Source: an uncultured Lachnospiraceae bacterium
GTDB lineage: Bacteria; Bacillota_A; Clostridia; Lachnospirales; Lachnospiraceae
Assembly: GCA_946621895.1 (NCBI GenBank)
Contig: CAMOOZ010000123.1
Span: 1 to 7,449 of the forward strand
Direction: 5' to 3'
DNA: 7,449 nt
In this document: in pieces, positions 1 through 6,070 of the stretch
Numbering within the stretch: the stretch's first letter is position 1
Layout of the letters: each line of letters begins with the position of its first letter
Program-made: the position numbers and the translations under genes
Notes under the pieces: model-generated
The model's input: the letters and a program-made list of their open reading frames with translations, nothing else
Databases searched by the model: none
What the model was told of the DNA's origin: nothing

Positions 1-340
1 AGCGCAGAACGATATGATCTTTTCCATCATCTGCGAAGAGCTGGGACTGATCGGCGCGATCACGATCATGGTGCTGTTTCTGGCGCTGATCATCAAGCTG
101 ATCGGCATTGCTTCCCAGATAAAGGATGGCGATATGTTTGAAATGCTGATCGTGGCCGGCGTGATGGCGCATATGTCGCTGCAGGTGCTGTTTAATATCG
201 CCGTGGTCACGAACACGATCCCCAACACCGGGATTTCGCTCCCCTTCATCAGCTACGGGGGCTCGGCCATTGTCTGCCAGCTGGCGGAGATCGGCATGGT
301 GCTGGGCATTGAGCGTCATGCCGGAGGAAGGAGTCATTGA
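1..340 (+). CDS. ftsW: FtsW-type SEDS peptidoglycan glycosyltransferase (C-terminal part)
   Basis: The gene enters from the left edge with its first full codon at base 2; 112 residues are visible, against about 370-400 for the family. SEDS proteins are integral membrane glycosyltransferases that polymerise lipid II, and FtsW does so at the septum with a class B PBP. Seen here: the opening NDMIFSIICEELG block matches the conserved 'DfIFs..aEElG' region. Two hydrophobic segments follow, then NTIPNTGISLPFISYGGS, the FtsW/RodA/SpoVE signature, and a last membrane segment ending in a short polar tail. The VVTNTIPNTG wording and the divIB-ftsZ context favour FtsW over RodA; SpoVE, a sporulation paralogue, is the main alternative. 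The stop overlaps the ftsQ start (TTGA), so the two are probably translationally coupled. No murG lies between them, although many Firmicutes have it there. Confidence 0.9.
   Translation, partial: AQNDMIFSIICEELGLIGAITIMVLFLALIIKLIGIASQIKDGDMFEMLIVAGVMAHMSLQVLFNIAVVTNTIPNTGISLPFISYGGSAIVCQLAEIGMVLGIERHAGGRSH
323..333 (+). promoter_or_regulatory. Ribosome-binding site fixing the TTG start of ftsQ
   Basis: The purine run GGAGGAAGGAG contains two Shine-Dalgarno-like cores: GGAGG, 9 bases before the TTG at 337, and AAGGAG, 3 bases before it. No ATG or GTG in the same frame fits as well, and the following codons lead straight into the basic N-terminus and membrane anchor expected of FtsQ/DivIB. 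The site lies inside the last codons of ftsW, as expected for coupled genes. Confidence 0.75.
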
Positions 341-1077
341 ACCTTTCTGTGAAGCCGGGAAGAAGGAGGCTTCTGCTCATCCTCGGCATCTGCTTTGTGC
401 TTGCGATCATATCCGCCGTGCTGATCTTTCTCTGGGAATATTTTAAGGTGGAGACCTACCGGGTAGAAGGGAATTATCATTATACCGACGAGGAGATCAT
501 CCGGATGATCAGGGACTCCCCGCTGGCGGACAATTCGCTCTATCTGTGGTTAAAATACCGTGATAAAGAGGTCAGGAACATCCCTTTTATCGAAAAGATG
601 GTGATCAGCATTGTCTCCCCGGAGGAGGTGAAGATCACCGTTTACGAAAAATCCCTTGCGGGCTTCGTGCAGTATCTGGATAATTATATGTATTTTGACA
701 AGGATGGGATCGTGGTGGAATGTTCCGTCATAAAGACCGCCGGGGTGCCCCAGGTCACCGGCCTTTCCTTCGATCATGTCATCCTCTATGAGCCGCTGCC
801 GGTGGAAAGGAAGGAGGTTTTCGCCAAGATCCTGGACGCCACGCAGATGCTCGATAAGTATGCGCTTTCCGCCACGAAGATCCATTTTGATGATAATTAC
901 GCAATGTCCATCTATTTTGACGGGGTCAGGGTGGATCTGGGGGAGGATCAGAATGTGGACGAAAAGCTGATCCTATTGCGGAATATCCTGCCCGAGCTGG
1001 AGGGCAGGAAAGGGCGCCTTGACCTTTCCGAGTACGCCGGTGATGAGCACAGCGTAACCTTCGGACCGGATGAATGA
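337..1077 (+). CDS. ftsQ: Cell division protein FtsQ/DivIB
   Basis: This is a bitopic divisome protein of 246 residues. In the known family it forms a complex with FtsL and FtsB/DivIC and regulates septal wall synthesis outside the membrane. The N-terminus is short and basic (KPGRRR), followed by one membrane helix at about residues 12-33. The extracytoplasmic POTRA domain spans about 36-105; its first strand reads VETYRVEGNYHYTDEEI, matching the usual 'v..i.V.Gn...s.eeI'. The FtsQ beta domain follows to about 225, then a short acidic tail. The length is normal for clostridial DivIB, without the long cytoplasmic head of B. subtilis DivIB. The start is TTG at 337, chosen for the purine-rich site just upstream and for the 4-base overlap with ftsW. 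Identity rests on topology, the POTRA pattern and position between ftsW and ftsZ, since sequence conservation in this family is low. Confidence 0.9.
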   Translation: MNLSVKPGRRRLLLILGICFVLAIISAVLIFLWEYFKVETYRVEGNYHYTDEEIIRMIRDSPLADNSLYLWLKYRDKEVRNIPFIEKMVISIVSPEEVKITVYEKSLAGFVQYLDNYMYFDKDGIVVECSVIKTAGVPQVTGLSFDHVILYEPLPVERKEVFAKILDATQMLDKYALSATKIHFDDNYAMSIYFDGVRVDLGEDQNVDEKLILLRNILPELEGRKGRLDLSEYAGDEHSVTFGPDE

Positions 1078-1086
1078 AAAATACTA

Positions 1087-1115
1087 TTGAAAAAAATCCG
1101 TTTTAAGGCTATGAT
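1087..1115 (+). promoter_or_regulatory. Sigma-A-type promoter for ftsZ
   Basis: The 89-base gap between ftsQ and ftsZ is AT-rich, unlike its surroundings. It contains TTGAAA at 1087-1092 and TATGAT at 1110-1115, separated by exactly 17 bases; each hexamer differs from the consensus at one position. Transcription would begin near 1122, giving a leader of about 45 bases before the TTG start. This would let ftsZ be made in excess of the upstream dcw genes, as is common. Read-through from upstream is also possible because no terminator is visible between ftsQ and ftsZ. Confidence 0.75.
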
Positions 1116-1151
1116 AAAAAAAGTGTATTAATCTTTTGTAGTCTGGATCGT

Positions 1152-1158
1152 AAGGAGG
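1152..1158 (+). promoter_or_regulatory. Ribosome-binding site fixing the TTG start of ftsZ
   Basis: AAGGAGG, a near-perfect complement to the 16S rRNA tail, ends 8 bases before TTG at 1167. The next in-frame ATG is codon 31, inside the conserved nucleotide-binding segment, so it cannot be the real start. The strong site probably compensates for the weak start codon. Confidence 0.85.
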
Positions 1159-1166
1159 ATGGTCCC

Positions 1167-2492
1167 TTGTTAGAGATTAAAACGGTCGACGCACAGCCCG
1201 GGTGCAGAATCCTGGTGGCCGGAGTCGGAGGAGCGGGGAATAATGCGGTCAACCGAATGGTTGAAGAGGGCATTGTAGGCGTGGATTTTGTCGGGATCAA
1301 TACGGACAGGCAGGCCCTGCAGCTTTGCAAGGCGCCGATTCTGCTGCCTATCGGAGAAAAGCTTACGGGCGGCCTGGGAGCAGGAGCCGTTCCGGATGTG
1401 GGAGAGAAGGCGGCGGAGGAGAGCATTGAGGAGATCAAGGATGTACTGACCGGCTATGACATGGTCTTTGTGACCTGCGGCATGGGCGGAGGCACCGGGA
1501 CCGGAGCCGCTCCGGTGGTGGCGAAATGCGCAAAGGATATGGGCATTCTCACCGTCGGTGTCGTGACGAAGCCCTTCTCCTTTGAAGCAAGGGTCAGGAT
1601 GAAAAATGCGCTCGGCGGAATTGAAAAGCTGAAGGCCGGCGTGGATACGCTGATCGTGATCCCCAATGACAAGCTGCTGGAGATCGTCGAGCGCCGTGTA
1701 TCCTTAAAGGACGGGTTAAAGAAAGCGGATGAGGTGCTGCAGCAGGCGGTGCAGGGGATCACGGATCTGATCAATCTTCCTGCCGAGGTCAATCTGGACT
1801 TCGCCGATGTGCGCACAGTCATGAAGGATAAGGGAATTGCCCATATCGGCATCGGTGAAGGAAAGGGAGACGACAAGGCTGCCGACGCGATCAAGCAGGC
1901 GGTGCAGAGTCCTCTGCTGGAGACGGATATCACCGGCGCCACCGATGTGATCATTAATATTACAGGAGATATTTCCATCGCCGACACGAGCGATGCGGCG
2001 AATTATGTGCAGGAGCTCACCGGAGATGAGGTCAATGTGATCTGGGGCGCCAGAGAAGAAAAGGATTCGATGGCGGATGTCTGCCGGATCACCGTGATCG
2101 CCACGGGGATCCAGGAGAAGCAGGCGGCCCAGCCGCAGCCGGGTTTTAACCGGGCGGCCCCCCCTCCCTTAAGAGGGATCGCGCCCATGCCCAATCCGAT
2201 GGCCCAGCTGAATCAGAATACCGGAAATCTTGGCGCGATCCGTTCCACGGGACGCCTTCCCGTGCATGTGGCCGGGCAGACCGGGCAGATCTCGCAGCAG
2301 ATGCCGGGCATGCAGCAGCCGGTCAGGGATCCCATGATGCAGGCTCCGCCGATGCAGGCGCAGCCCCCGATGGGAGGCTTTGAGGAGGAACCGGCGGTTC
2401 CGCTGAATCTGCCCACACCCGAGGTGAAGCCCAGTTTTACACAGAAACAGCCGTTAAAGATCCCCAGCTTCCTGCAAAAGGATCCGAAGTAG
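1167..2492 (+). CDS. ftsZ: Cell division GTPase FtsZ
   Basis: This is the tubulin-like GTPase that polymerises into the Z-ring and recruits the divisome; 441 residues. Visible landmarks: the N-terminal [13 protein letters not shown] at 19-31, the tubulin signature GMGGGTGTG at 105-113, and the catalytic T7 loop NLDFADV at 209-215 with N209, D211 and D214 all present. The core ends near residue 315. An unusually long disordered linker rich in Pro, Gln, Met and Gly follows (about 316-428). The conserved C-terminal peptide is at 430-441 (LKIPSFLQK), which docks membrane anchors such as FtsA or SepF. No ftsA is visible next door, so SepF is a plausible anchor, but it cannot be seen here. All key residues are intact. 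Translation starts at TTG behind AAGGAGG, and expression is probably driven by the promoter in the upstream gap. A strong terminator follows 20 bases after the stop. Confidence 0.98.
   Translation: MLEIKTVDAQPGCRILVAGVGGAGNNAVNRMVEEGIVGVDFVGINTDRQALQLCKAPILLPIGEKLTGGLGAGAVPDVGEKAAEESIEEIKDVLTGYDMVFVTCGMGGGTGTGAAPVVAKCAKDMGILTVGVVTKPFSFEARVRMKNALGGIEKLKAGVDTLIVIPNDKLLEIVERRVSLKDGLKKADEVLQQAVQGITDLINLPAEVNLDFADVRTVMKDKGIAHIGIGEGKGDDKAADAIKQAVQSPLLETDITGATDVIINITGDISIADTSDAANYVQELTGDEVNVIWGAREEKDSMADVCRITVIATGIQEKQAAQPQPGFNRAAPPPLRGIAPMPNPMAQLNQNTGNLGAIRSTGRLPVHVAGQTGQISQQMPGMQQPVRDPMMQAPPMQAQPPMGGFEEEPAVPLNLPTPEVKPSFTQKQPLKIPSFLQKDPK
2272..2289 (+). repeat. Tandem 9-base repeat in the FtsZ linker
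   Basis: CCGGGCAGA occurs twice back to back (2272-2280 and 2281-2289), encoding a Gly-Gln doublet twice. A partial third copy of the core (CCGGGCA) follows at about 2302. Further downstream the ATGCAGGC unit occurs twice, at about 2337 and 2352 ([11 protein letters not shown]). This pattern suggests growth of the disordered linker by replication slippage. Confidence 0.6.
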
Positions 2493-2495
2493 AGA

Positions 2496-4361
2496 ATGAA
2501 GAACAACAGATTAAAATGGGGAGCTTTGCTGCTCCCCATTTTCCTTTTTTACCTTTCTGAGGCCATCCTTTATCATCCCTTTACGGATCTCACACCCGGT
2601 GTGCAGCTATACAATCTCCTGCTGTTTATGCTGCTGTTTGCGCTGAGCTTCAGTATCACGGGCGGGGTAAGGAGCGCCTTCGCGCTGCAGAGCGCCGGGA
2701 TCCTGATCTATACGCTGGTGAATTACTATGTGCTCCGCTTTCGCTCGAAGCCTCTTTTGCCGCCGGATGTGTTTTCTCTGGGAACCGCCGTCAGCGTGGC
2801 GGAAAACTATGACTATACGCCCGGGCCGGAGGCGGTTGCCGGGACGCTTGGCATACTGCTGCTGAATCTGATCGCCTTCCGGCTTTTCCGGGATTGCGGT
2901 TTCCGAAAAAGAAACGGTCGTTATTCTTTTTCGCACCGTCAGGCCGAAGGCACCGTTCCGGCTTCGGCAGCGGGCCCGGGGTCGGATTCTTCTCGCCTGC
3001 TCGATTTTCCCGATTGGGGAAAGCAATATCTGACCAAACGGGTCAGCATTGCGGTGATATGCCTCTGCGCTCTTTTTCTTTGGGGACTGCCGTTATTTTC
3101 CGCGGATTTCTGCCGGAGCCTGGGGATGTATGACAGACCCTATACACCGGATCAGGCGGCCAGGCACAATGGGCTGCTGACTGCCTTCGTCAGCAGGCTG
3201 GAGGAGCTGCCTGCAAAGCCGCCCGCCGGCTACACTGACGAAGCCGCGGAAGCCCTGCTGAATCAATATCAACCGGTTGGGTCAAAAACGACCGAAAAGG
3301 TCAACCTTGTCATCATGATGAATGAGGCCTTCTCAGACCTGAGCGTGCTGGGGGATTTTCCCGTAAATGAGGATCCCATCCCCTATGCCCGCGGGCTGAT
3401 GGAGGGAAAAGAGAACTGTTCCGGCGGGCTGCTGCATGTGAGCGTGCTGGGGGGGGATACGGCAAATACGGAGTTTGAGGTGCTGACCGGCTTTTCCATG
3501 GCCTTTTTGCCCGACGGCACGATCCCTTATCAGCAGTATGTCAGGCAGGAGACCGAGTCTCTGGCCTCCATCCTCCGGGACGAGGGCTATCGGACCGTGG
3601 CCCTGCATCCCTACTACGCCACGGGCTGGCGGAGAAATAAGGCTTATCCGCTGATGGGCTTTCAGGAGACCAGATTTATCGATGAATTCAGGGATCCCAC
3701 CTATCTGCGGGATTATGTGGACGACGCCTCCTGTGTCAAAGAGATCGAAAGACTGTTTGAGGAAAAAGGACGGGAAAATCTTTTCGTCTTCAATGTCACG
3801 ATGCAGAACCACAGCTCCTTTATCCGGGGCGCCGATAATCTGGAGGAAAGGATCTCCACGGGGCTGCCGGAGGCGGAGGAGCTGGACCGGTATCTTTCCC
3901 TGCTGCGCTATTCCGATGAGGCGCTTGCAAAGCTGACCGCTTATCTGCGGGACTATCCGGAGCCGGTGATGCTCGTGATGTTCGGGGATCATCAGCCGGG
4001 GCTTACCGTTTCCGGGCCGATCCTTAAGGCAAACGGGACGGATCCTGCCGAATTGGGGGATGAGGACTATCGCAGGCTGTACGAGGTGCCATTTTTCATC
4101 TGGACTAACTACGGGAAGGAATCCGTCCGGGGGATGAATATTTCCGCCAATTTCCTGGGCAACGAGATCCTGTCCGGCATGGGTGTCCCGCTGACGCCCT
4201 TCAGACAGTTTCTGGAGGAGAAGCGGGCGGTTTACCCGGTGCTTTCCACCCAGGGACTGGAGGACATAAATGGAAAACGGCTGTTTTTGAACGAAGAGAG
4301 GCCGGCGCTTTCCGATTATGCCCTGCTGCAGTATCACGGCCTTTTCCGGAGCGCGCGATGA
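2496..4361 (+). CDS. LTA-synthase-family phosphoglycerol transferase (sulfatase fold)
   Basis: A 621-residue membrane enzyme like LtaS, which in the known family transfers glycerol-phosphate from phosphatidylglycerol to build lipoteichoic acid outside the cell. About five membrane helices (roughly 8-26, 37-55, 62-80, 112-130, 182-202) precede an extracellular alkaline-phosphatase-like domain from about 268. Metal and catalytic positions fit the family: E277 in NEAFSD, nucleophile T322 in GGDTANTEFEVLTG, H439 in MQNHSSF, and D498-H499 in FGDHQP. The ATG at 2496 is 3 bases after the ftsZ stop. Its Shine-Dalgarno (AAAAGGA, 2476-2482) is a long 13 bases away, so initiation probably relies on ribosomes finishing ftsZ. 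Later starts would remove the first helix. Oddities: a terminator inside its first codons, a polar 50-residue loop between helices 4 and 5, and a run of eight G beside the nucleophile codon. It could act on another polymer than LTA; substrate is not proven. Confidence 0.88.
   Translation: MKNNRLKWGALLLPIFLFYLSEAILYHPFTDLTPGVQLYNLLLFMLLFALSFSITGGVRSAFALQSAGILIYTLVNYYVLRFRSKPLLPPDVFSLGTAVSVAENYDYTPGPEAVAGTLGILLLNLIAFRLFRDCGFRKRNGRYSFSHRQAEGTVPASAAGPGSDSSRLLDFPDWGKQYLTKRVSIAVICLCALFLWGLPLFSADFCRSLGMYDRPYTPDQAARHNGLLTAFVSRLEELPAKPPAGYTDEAAEALLNQYQPVGSKTTEKVNLVIMMNEAFSDLSVLGDFPVNEDPIPYARGLMEGKENCSGGLLHVSVLGGDTANTEFEVLTGFSMAFLPDGTIPYQQYVRQETESLASILRDEGYRTVALHPYYATGWRRNKAYPLMGFQETRFIDEFRDPTYLRDYVDDASCVKEIERLFEEKGRENLFVFNVTMQNHSSFIRGADNLEERISTGLPEAEELDRYLSLLRYSDEALAKLTAYLRDYPEPVMLVMFGDHQPGLTVSGPILKANGTDPAELGDEDYRRLYEVPFFIWTNYGKESVRGMNISANFLGNEILSGMGVPLTPFRQFLEEKRAVYPVLSTQGLEDINGKRLFLNEERPALSDYALLQYHGLFRSAR
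2513..2550 (+). terminator. Intrinsic terminator/attenuator at the start of the LTA-synthase-like gene
   Basis: AAAATGGGGAGC (2513-2524) pairs perfectly with GCTCCCCATTTT (2531-2542): a 12-bp stem with a 6-base loop TTTGCT, followed by CC and six T (2545-2550). It begins 20 bases after the ftsZ stop, a natural place to end the ftsZ message. It also lies entirely within codons 6-19 of the next gene, whose only plausible start is ATG 2496. That makes it a candidate attenuator: RNA polymerase must pass it to express the downstream genes, and a ribosome translating the new reading frame would melt the hairpin. It could also work weakly on the - strand because the stem itself ends in a run of four T. 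Confidence 0.85.
2904..2968 (+). repeat. Cluster of inverted repeats within the LTA-synthase-like gene
   Basis: Three pairings are packed into 65 bases. CGAAAAAGAA (2904-2913) is a perfect 10-bp inverted repeat of TTCTTTTTCG (2924-2933) with a 10-base loop. ACGGT (2914-2918) can instead pair with ACCGT at 2935-2939 or 2952-2956, which belong to a direct repeat GCACCGT (2933-2939 and 2950-2956). GCCGAAG (2943-2949) pairs with CTTCGGC (2962-2968) across a 12-base loop. The region encodes the polar cytoplasmic loop between the fourth and fifth membrane helices, where sequence is least constrained. No T-run follows the hairpins, so they do not look like terminators. Confidence 0.6.
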
Positions 4362-6070
4362 AGCGGCTGATCCCCTTTCTTGCGGATAACCGCCTGGCCT
4401 GCGTGCTGGCGCCGCTCTTCAAAATGCTGGAGGCGGTGTTCGAGCTTTTCGTCCCGTTTATCCTGGCCATGCTCATCGATCAGGGGATCCTGCAGAAAAG
4501 ACAGGACAGGATCATTTTTTATACGGTCATTTTGCTCATCCTTGCCGCCGTCGGATTTGCGGCCGCGGTGACGGCCCAGTATTTTGCCGCCCGTGCAGCG
4601 GTGGATTTTGCCGCTGCCGTGCGCAGGGCGCTGTTTGCCCATGTGCAGGCGCTTTCCTTTTCCTCTCTGGATCAACTCGGCATCTCCACGCTGCTGACCC
4701 GCCTGACCAGTGATATCCAGCTGGTCCAAAACGGGGTAAACATGTTTCTGCGGCTCTTTCTGCGCTCCCCCTTTGCCGTGCTGGGCGCGATGTTCGGCGC
4801 GATGGCGATCGACCTTCACGGAGCGCTGGTCTTTGGTGTGCTGATCTTGCTGCTGGGGCTCCTCATCGGCGTGATCATGAGCCTGAACCTGCCCGGCCTG
4901 CTGGCGATCCAGCAGGGCATGGAAAGCCTGCTGCGGCTGATCCGGGAAAATCTGACGGGGGTGCGGGTGATCCGGGCCTTCTGCAGGGAGGAGCGGGAAA
5001 AAGAGAACTTCAGCGCCGCGGATGAACAGCTGAAGAACCGGCAGATCGCTGCCGGTGATCTGAGCGGCCTGATGAATCCCGCCACCTATGTGACGGTAAA
5101 TCTGGCGATCCTGGCGCTGCTCTGGGTGGGCGGCATCAAGGTCAATGCGGGAACGCTCACTCAGGGACAGACTGTTGCGCTTTATAATTACATGGCCCAG
5201 ATCCTGGTGGAAACGGTGAAGTTCGCGAATCTGGTGGTGATCATCAACCGGGGGATGGCAGGAGCAGGCCGGCTGGCGGATGCGCTGGAAGGGGGCAGGG
5301 AGGAAACTGCGGAGGAGCGGAGAAATAACAATGCCCATAAGGGAGAGTTTGAAGGGATCCGGTTCAGCAATGTTTCCCTGACCTATGCGGGTGGGCAGGC
5401 GCCGGCGCTTTCCGACATCAGCTTTACGGCGCTGCCCGGTGAGACCATCGGGATCATCGGCCCCACCGCCTCGGGGAAAAGCTCTCTGGTCAGGCTGATC
5501 CCGGGATATTATGCGCCCACCGAAGGAAGCGTGGAGGTTCTGCCGGAGAAACGGATCAGCTTTGTGGCGCAGAAAAGCGTGCTGTTCCGGGGAAGCATCG
5601 GGGATAACCTGCGGATGGGCAGGCAGGAGGCTGATGAGGATGCGCTGTGGAAAGCGCTTGAGACCGCCAGGATGCGGGAAACGGTGGAGCAAAAGGGCGG
5701 CCTTGAGGCAAAAGTCGAACCCATGGGGAGAAATTTTTCCGGCGGGCAGCGTCAGCGGCTTTCCATCGCGAGAGGGCTTGTTTCCGATCCGGACATCCTG
5801 ATCCTGGATGATTCCTTTTCCGCGCTGGATTACGCGACGGACAAGGCGCTTCGGCAGGCTCTTGCGGAAAGCGGGAAAAGCGGCCGGGGCAGGATCACCT
5901 TTATCGTAAGCCAGCGGGCGGCCTCCGTGATCGATGCGGACAGGATCCTGGTGATGGATAAGGGAAGGCTTGTCAGTCAGGGGACCCACGCCGAGCTGAT
6001 GGAGCGTTCCCCGCTTTACCGGGAGATCTATGAGACTTCCATGGCGCCTGATGAGGAGGATCACGGATGA
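4358..6070 (+). CDS. Heterodimeric ABC exporter subunit with a degenerate ATP site
   Basis: A 570-residue half-transporter: a six-helix exporter-type membrane domain (about 1-300), a charged linker, then a nucleotide-binding domain (about 325-570). Motifs seen: A-loop Y343, Walker A GPTASGKSS (368-376), Q-loop Q405, signature FSGGQRQR (460-467), Walker B ILILDD with D484, and D-loop SALD (488-491). The catalytic Glu after Walker B is Asp (D485), and the H-loop His is Gln (Q519, in IVSQR). These changes mark the non-hydrolysing site of heterodimeric exporters such as TM287/288 and BmrCD, so this protein should pair with the product of the next gene. K374 to Q405 spans 31 residues, against 42 in the partner: a short deletion in the domain. 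The start overlaps the previous stop (ATGA), with CCGGAG 6 bases upstream. The substrate may be drug, peptide or lipid and cannot be told. Confidence 0.92.
   Translation: MKRLIPFLADNRLACVLAPLFKMLEAVFELFVPFILAMLIDQGILQKRQDRIIFYTVILLILAAVGFAAAVTAQYFAARAAVDFAAAVRRALFAHVQALSFSSLDQLGISTLLTRLTSDIQLVQNGVNMFLRLFLRSPFAVLGAMFGAMAIDLHGALVFGVLILLLGLLIGVIMSLNLPGLLAIQQGMESLLRLIRENLTGVRVIRAFCREEREKENFSAADEQLKNRQIAAGDLSGLMNPATYVTVNLAILALLWVGGIKVNAGTLTQGQTVALYNYMAQILVETVKFANLVVIINRGMAGAGRLADALEGGREETAEERRNNNAHKGEFEGIRFSNVSLTYAGGQAPALSDISFTALPGETIGIIGPTASGKSSLVRLIPGYYAPTEGSVEVLPEKRISFVAQKSVLFRGSIGDNLRMGRQEADEDALWKALETARMRETVEQKGGLEAKVEPMGRNFSGGQRQRLSIARGLVSDPDILILDDSFSALDYATDKALRQALAESGKSGRGRITFIVSQRAASVIDADRILVMDKGRLVSQGTHAELMERSPLYREIYETSMAPDEEDHG

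Noticed and set aside
2436..2460. Possible promoter for the LTA-synthase-like gene in the 3' end of ftsZ (TTTACA with TAAAGA)
   Set aside because: The spacing is about 13 bases, too short for a sigma-A promoter, and no better -10 lies at 16-18 bases. Transcription would also have to pass the terminator at 2513-2550.
2526..2603. Later start codons for the LTA-synthase-like gene (TTG at 2526 or GTG at 2601), which would place the terminator outside the coding region
   Set aside because: The TTG has a purine run only 2 bases away, and the GTG has no ribosome-binding site. Either start would remove or cut the first membrane helix.
3333..4337. A 334-codon open frame on the - strand opposite the LTA-synthase-like gene
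   Set aside because: Same explanation: it lies inside a well-supported gene, its composition is shadow-like and no family motif is visible.
4486..4520. Hairpin GATCCTG/CAGGATC followed by ATTTTTT early in the first ABC gene, resembling a terminator
   Set aside because: The stem is only 7 bp with a 14-base loop, and it sits well inside a translated gene, where ribosomes would prevent folding. It is much weaker than the structure at 2513-2550.
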